Source of the DNA: SLFH01 sp050486265
GTDB taxonomy: Bacteria > Planctomycetota > Phycisphaerae > Phycisphaerales > UBA1924
Length of the DNA stretch: 64,000 nucleotides
Direction: 5' to 3'
NCBI GenBank assembly: GCA_050486265.1
Contig: JBJHCY010000003.1
Span: 1 to 64,000, forward strand
Under the pieces are notes generated by a model. That model saw only the letters and a program-made list of their open reading frames with translations. It was not told the DNA's origin and did no database searches. Positions 59,580 to 64,000 of this stretch are shown here, piece by piece (the first letter of the stretch is position 1; each line of letters opens with the position of its first letter). The translations under genes and the position numbers were made by a program.

Positions 59580-62500
59580 ATGAAGCTTGCACGATCGATC
59601 CGTTCCGGGGCGGCGCTGTTGGCCTGTGCGCTCGCGACCGTCGCCGTCGGCGCCCAGGCCCGCCCGACCGCCAACACCCCGCTCGCCTCGCCGCCCGACG
59701 GGATGACGCGCCAGGTCGCCCCGAGGGCGGCCCTGGTCGGCGCGACCGTCCATGTCCGCCCCGGCGAGAAGGTTGAAGACGCGGTCGTCCTGATCGAGAA
59801 CGCCGAGATCCGGCGCGTGGTCACCCGGGCTGAATACGACCGCATGGCCCGGCCGGGCGGGACGATCGAGGTCGACTACACCGGGCGTCACATCTACGCG
59901 GGCTTTATCGAGGCGTATCTGCCCGTGCGGGCGCCGTCGGTCGAGACCTCGGCGGTCGGCGCGCACTGGAACGACGGCGTGACGCCGCAACGCCGGGCGC
60001 TCGACGGCGCGGCGCCCAGCAGTCGCGACCGCGACAACCTCCGCAAGATGGGGTTCACTTCGGCCCACCTCGTGCCCGACCAGGGCGTGTTCCGCGGTCG
60101 CACGGCGGTGGTCAGCCTCGCCGACCCGCGGAGCGACACGAGCCACGAGCCGCCGGCGGTCTACCGCGACGGGTTCGCCGACGCGGTCGCGTTTGAGCGC
60201 AACAGCCGGCGCGGGGGCTATCCGAGCAGCCACATGGGCGCCGTGGCGCTGATCCGCCAGGTGCTCGCCGACGCGGACTGGCAGCGCCGCGCCCGCCAGA
60301 CCGGTGATTTCACCGGCGGGCCCGACGCGATCGACGAGCTCGCCGACGCGAATCGTCCGCTGCTGTTTGATATCGACCGGGAGATGACCACGCTGCACGC
60401 CGCGGATATCGCCAGCGAGTTCAAGCGCAACGCGATCATCGTGGGCAACGGGATGGAGTTTAAGTGGCTCGAAGCGATCGCGGCGGAGAACCTGCCGATG
60501 ATCGTGCCGCTGCGTTTTCCGCGCGCGCCGGATGTTTCGGGCTTCGGCGAGGCGGACTCGACCGAGCTTGAACGCCTGATGGAGTGGGAGCAGGCGCCGA
60601 CGAACCCGCGCCGGCTTTCTGACGCGGGCGTGAAGATCGCGCTGACGAGCGCCAAGCGGATCCGCGGCGCGGGCGACTTTCACAATGATCTGCGCTCGGC
60701 GGTCCGGCACGGGCTGTCGGCCGCCGACGCGCTGGCGATGCTCACGACCAACCCCGCCGAGATCCTGGGCGTGTCTGACAAGCTCGGCACGGTCGAGCGG
60801 GGCAGGCGGGCCAACTTCGTCGTGACCGACCGCCCGATGTTCGAGGGCCGGGCCCGGATCCTCGATGTCTGGACCGAGGGCGAACGCCATGTCATCGCGA
60901 CCGACGATGTCGGCGCCATGGCCGGCGTCTACGAGGTCCAGTTCCGTGGCGAGCCCCGCGGCACGCTGACCATCACCCGCAGGCCCCGCGTCACGCTCGA
61001 AGACGGCGACGAGAAGACCCGCGCCGAAAAGGTCTCGATCGACGGCGACCGCCTCAGCTACACCGTCAAGGAGCACGACGGCTCGGTCGCGATCGCGACC
61101 GCCCAGCGCCGCGGCACAACGCTCCACGGCACGCTCATGATCCCCGACGGGCGCACCTTCTCGTGGACGGCCAACCGCATCGGCGACGCGCCCGACGACG
61201 AGCGCGACCGCGAAGAACGCGGCCCCGGCGAGATCCCCGACATCACGGGCTACCCCTTCGGCCCCTACGCCATCGACGAGAAGCCCGAGCAAAGGCGGGC
61301 GGTGTTTACCAACGCCACGATCTGGACCGCCGCCGACGCGGGCGTGATCGAGAACGGCGTGCTGGCGATCGACGGGGGCAAGATCGCCTTCGTGGGCACG
61401 CGCTCGGCCTTCGACCGCTCGAGCTACGCGGGCTGGACCAACGCCGAACGGTTCGATCTTGAAGGCCGGCACATCGCGCCGGGCTTTGTCGACGCCCACA
61501 GCCACACGGGCACCTTCGCGCTCGGCGTGAACGAGGGGACGCAGGCGGTCACCAGCGAGGTGCGCATCGCCGACGCCGTGGATTCCTCGCACATCAACTG
61601 GTACCGCCAGCTCGCGGGCGGCGTGACGACGGTGAACACACTGCACGGCTCGGCGAACCCGATCGGCGGGCAGTCGCTGACGCAGAAGGTCCGGTGGGGC
61701 TCGCGCCACCCGCGCGACATGCACCTGCGGGGCGCCAAGCCGGGCATCAAGTTCGCCCTCGGCGAGAATGTCAAGCAGTCCAACTGGGGCGACAATGTCA
61801 ACACCCGCTACCCCCAGACACGGATGGGCGTCGAGACGATCATGCGCGATCGGTTCCACGCCGCGCAGCGCTACGACGAGGAGCGCCGGCGCGGCGGGCG
61901 GCGGAACCTGGAGCTCGAAGCCATTGCGGAAGTGCTGCGGGGCGATCGCCTGATCCACTGCCACTCGTACCGCCAGGACGAGATCCTCATGCTCTGCCTG
62001 CTGGCGGAGGAGTTCGGCATCACCATCGGCACCTTCCAGCACGGGCTGGAGGTGTACAAGGTCGCCGAGGCGGTGCGCGAGGTCGCCATCGGCGCGAGCA
62101 TTTTCAGCGACTGGTGGAACTTCAAAGCCGAGGTCTGGGACGCGATTCCCTACGCGGGGCCGCTGCAGCACGAGGTCGGCGTCAACACCAGCTTCAACTC
62201 CGACTCCGACGAGCTTGCGAGACGCATGCACGCCGAGGGCGCCAAGGCCGTCAAGTACTCCGGCGGGCGCGTCGGCCCCGAGGAGGCGATCAAGTTCGTG
62301 ACGATCAACGCGGCGATGCAGCTCGGGATCGAAGACCGCGTCGGCTCGCTGGAAGCGGGCAAGGACGCGGACTTTGTGATCTGGTCCGGCTCGCCCCTGA
62401 GCACGCTTTCGCGCGCCGAGGCGACCTGGATCGACGGCGCCGAGTACTTCTCGCTCGAACTGGACCGCGAGCATCGCCGACGCATCGCCTCGGAGCGACG

Positions 62501-62759
62501 GCGACTGATCCAGAAGATCCTCGCCGGCCCGCCTTCGGAGCGAGAGAAGAAGGACGAAGCGGAAACGACCGACGAGGCCTCCGAGCCCGAAGCCGAACCC
62601 GACCGCTCCCTCAGGGGCCGCATGCTCGCGCAGGAGCGCGCGCTCGTCCGCGAACGCATGCTCGAAGCGCTCAACGCCAACCGCGACCCCACGCTCGATT
62701 CCTGCGGCGTCTGCGGCTGCTCGGAGTTCCACTTCATCAAGCAGTCGTTCGCTAACTAA
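59580..62759 (+). CDS. Exported tandem amidohydrolase-family protein, first half degenerate
   Basis: A 1059-residue protein with a signal peptide (LARSIRSGAALLACALATVA, cleavage near AQA). Two amidohydrolase-like units follow. The first (~45-440: VEVDYTGRHIYAGFIEAYLP, VKIALTSAKRIRGAGDFHND, MLTTNPAEILGVSDKLGTVE) lacks the HxH metal pair after GFIEA. The second (~560-980) keeps it: GFVDAHSHTGTF (~637), LIHCHSYRQDEILM (~791), TFQHGLEVYKVA (~818), NSDSDELARRM (~873), FVTINAAMQLGIEDRVGSLE. A charged region and a Cys pair (SCGVCGCSEFHF) end it. It probably hydrolyses an amide or cyclic substrate outside the cytoplasm with only the second site active. It is followed by another gene of the family. 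Confidence 0.85.
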   Translation: MKLARSIRSGAALLACALATVAVGAQARPTANTPLASPPDGMTRQVAPRAALVGATVHVRPGEKVEDAVVLIENAEIRRVVTRAEYDRMARPGGTIEVDYTGRHIYAGFIEAYLPVRAPSVETSAVGAHWNDGVTPQRRALDGAAPSSRDRDNLRKMGFTSAHLVPDQGVFRGRTAVVSLADPRSDTSHEPPAVYRDGFADAVAFERNSRRGGYPSSHMGAVALIRQVLADADWQRRARQTGDFTGGPDAIDELADANRPLLFDIDREMTTLHAADIASEFKRNAIIVGNGMEFKWLEAIAAENLPMIVPLRFPRAPDVSGFGEADSTELERLMEWEQAPTNPRRLSDAGVKIALTSAKRIRGAGDFHNDLRSAVRHGLSAADALAMLTTNPAEILGVSDKLGTVERGRRANFVVTDRPMFEGRARILDVWTEGERHVIATDDVGAMAGVYEVQFRGEPRGTLTITRRPRVTLEDGDEKTRAEKVSIDGDRLSYTVKEHDGSVAIATAQRRGTTLHGTLMIPDGRTFSWTANRIGDAPDDERDREERGPGEIPDITGYPFGPYAIDEKPEQRRAVFTNATIWTAADAGVIENGVLAIDGGKIAFVGTRSAFDRSSYAGWTNAERFDLEGRHIAPGFVDAHSHTGTFALGVNEGTQAVTSEVRIADAVDSSHINWYRQLAGGVTTVNTLHGSANPIGGQSLTQKVRWGSRHPRDMHLRGAKPGIKFALGENVKQSNWGDNVNTRYPQTRMGVETIMRDRFHAAQRYDEERRRGGRRNLELEAIAEVLRGDRLIHCHSYRQDEILMLCLLAEEFGITIGTFQHGLEVYKVAEAVREVAIGASIFSDWWNFKAEVWDAIPYAGPLQHEVGVNTSFNSDSDELARRMHAEGAKAVKYSGGRVGPEEAIKFVTINAAMQLGIEDRVGSLEAGKDADFVIWSGSPLSTLSRAEATWIDGAEYFSLELDREHRRRIASERRRLIQKILAGPPSEREKKDEAETTDEASEPEAEPDRSLRGRMLAQERALVRERMLEALNANRDPTLDSCGVCGCSEFHFIKQSFAN

Positions 62760-62834
62760 CGCCCGCTAGCACAGACTTCAACGCACACAACCGGGCCGCG
62801 CCCGTTGCACGAAGATTTCGAAGAAAGACCAGCC

Positions 62835-64000
62835 ATGGCCGAAATGAAACTCAGAGCCCGCCTCGCCGCCGCCTTCTGCGCCGCCGCGTTGTGGCAGGGC
62901 GCTAGCGCCCAGGACCTCACCCGCTCCGCGCCCCCCCAGCAGACGGGCATCGCGATCACCAACGCGCGCATCCACACGATGGCGGGCGAGGTGATCGAGC
63001 GCGGGCATGTGATGTTCCAGGACGGCGTGATCACCGCCGTCGAAGCCGGCGACCCGCCCACGCGCTACGCGGGCGTCCGCATCGACGCGGAAGGCTCGCA
63101 CATCTACCCAGGCATGATCGCCGCCTCGACGCGCCTCGGGCTGATCGAGATCTCGGCGGTCAGGGCGACGCGCGACTTCGCCGAGACCGGCGACATCGCC
63201 CCCGAGGTCCGCGCCTGGGTGAGTGTCAACCCCGACTCGACCATGATCCCCGTCACGCGCAGCAACGGCGTGCTCATCGCCGGCTCGTTCCCCTCGGGCG
63301 GGCTGATCCAGGGGCAGGCCTCGGTGCTCCGCATGGACGGCTGGACCACCGAAGACATGACCGTCGAGCCGAGCATGGGCCTGGTCATCTCCTGGCCCCA
63401 GATGCGCCCCGTCGACGCGTGGTGGATGGACCAGCGAGCAGACGAGCAACGCCGCCGCCGCGACGAACGCCTGCGCACGCTCAGCAACTTCTTCGACGAG
63501 GCCGCCGCCTACGACGCCCTGCGGCGCGAGGACTCCGGCCACCCCGTCGATGTCAGCCTCGAAGCGATGCGGCGCTTCCTGCCGACTTCGGACAACCAGC
63601 TCCCCGTCATCGTCCGCTGCGCCGATGTCGACCAGATCAACGCCGCCGTCGCCTGGGCGGCCGAGCGCGACCTGCGCCTGGTCATCCTCGGCGGGCGCGA
63701 CGCGCCGCTCGCGGCCGATCTGCTGATCGAGCACGATGTCCCGGTCATCATCACCGGCGCCTACGCCTTCCCCAAGCGCGACGACTCGCCCTACGACGAC
63801 GCCTTCACGCTCCCACTGCGCCTCGAAGAAGCCGGCGTCCGCTGGTGCCTGGCCCCCAAGGGCGGCAACGAGGCTTCGGATGTCCGCAACCTGCCCTACG
63901 AGGCGGCGCTCGCCGCGGCGCACGGGCTCGACCCCGAGATCGCCATGAAGGGCGTCACGATTTACGCAGCCGAGATCATGGGCATCGCCGACCGCTACGG
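62835..64000 (+). CDS. Exported amidohydrolase-family protein, partial (right edge)
   Basis: The frame opens with ATG at 62835 and stays open for at least 388 codons, to the window end. The signal peptide (LRARLAAAFCAAALWQGASA) is followed by an amidohydrolase start: IAITNARIHTMAGEVIERGH, VMFQDGVITAVEAG and SHIYPGMIAASTRLGLIEIS. The HxH usually found after PG(L/F)ID is absent, as in the first half of the preceding protein. Later parts include QLPVIVRCADVDQINAAVAW and LAADLLIEHDVPVIITGAYA. It lies 75 bases after that gene on the same strand, so they are probably a pair of related proteins arising by duplication. The C-terminal part is outside the window. Confidence 0.85.
   Translation, partial: MAEMKLRARLAAAFCAAALWQGASAQDLTRSAPPQQTGIAITNARIHTMAGEVIERGHVMFQDGVITAVEAGDPPTRYAGVRIDAEGSHIYPGMIAASTRLGLIEISAVRATRDFAETGDIAPEVRAWVSVNPDSTMIPVTRSNGVLIAGSFPSGGLIQGQASVLRMDGWTTEDMTVEPSMGLVISWPQMRPVDAWWMDQRADEQRRRRDERLRTLSNFFDEAAAYDALRREDSGHPVDVSLEAMRRFLPTSDNQLPVIVRCADVDQINAAVAWAAERDLRLVILGGRDAPLAADLLIEHDVPVIITGAYAFPKRDDSPYDDAFTLPLRLEEAGVRWCLAPKGGNEASDVRNLPYEAALAAAHGLDPEIAMKGVTIYAAEIMGIADRY

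Overview
This window looks like chromosomal DNA of a planctomycete, most likely a Phycisphaerae-type bacterium. The supporting signs are very high G+C, two secreted hydrolases that share a C-terminal double EF-hand (dockerin-like) tag, a class II DAHP synthase, and a Maf-type protein fused to NTP-transferase-like and radical-SAM-like modules. The taxonomic call is an inference from gene content; no rRNA gene is present.

Layout. Bases 1-8.3 kb hold a repeat-rich edge, a degenerate metallo-beta-lactamase-fold protein, coaD, an AhpD-like protein, a PHP-glycosyltransferase fusion, a 290-residue strongly basic protein with no acidic residues, and class II DAHP synthase. Bases 8.3-15.4 kb hold a PilZ-like protein and then a minus-strand operon, maf fusion-neuA-neuB-neuC, which fits nonulosonic (sialic-type) acid synthesis and its transfer to flagellin. 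Bases 15.4-18 kb hold a small membrane protein and a probable metal-related trio: a Cys-rich secreted peptide, an HMA-domain lipoprotein and an outer-membrane protein. Bases 18-24 kb hold cytosine deaminase, cysS, argS and a BtuF-like lipoprotein, separated by two intergenic clusters of a composite repeat. Bases 24-30.4 kb hold a BshC-like protein, a family 2 glycosyltransferase, two unknown proteins, a UgpC/MalK-type ATPase, a small hydrophilic protein and tRNA-Gln(CUG). Bases 30.4-44 kb hold a multidomain secreted serine protease, an ABC exporter, a DAACS symporter with a large insertion, heme oxygenase, an M14 carboxypeptidase, an MFS transporter and a TolC-like lipoprotein. Bases 44-52.5 kb hold a GH35-like enzyme coupled to a MESH1-like HD protein, a glycosyltransferase, and a stress cluster (two Hsp20 genes and DegP) behind a near-consensus sigma-54 promoter, then DoxX. 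Bases 52.6-64 kb hold an APC permease, dtd, a sulfurtransferase, an FTCD-C protein, a GAF-SpoIIE phosphatase, a YkgJ-type cysteine-cluster protein, a phosphofructokinase and two amidohydrolase-family secreted proteins; the last runs off the window.

Two signals go beyond gene content. First, the tetranucleotide ACGT is almost missing: reading the whole window by eye I found one copy (22216-22219), although G+C is high and CG is common. Asp-Val, Asn-Val, His-Val and Tyr-Val pairs are written GAT/AAT/CAT/TAT before GTN, although these residues otherwise mostly use the C-ending codon. Second, palindromic repeats recur in the same order at several intergenic sites, and a related G/C-rich inverted element lies in frame inside the maf fusion gene.
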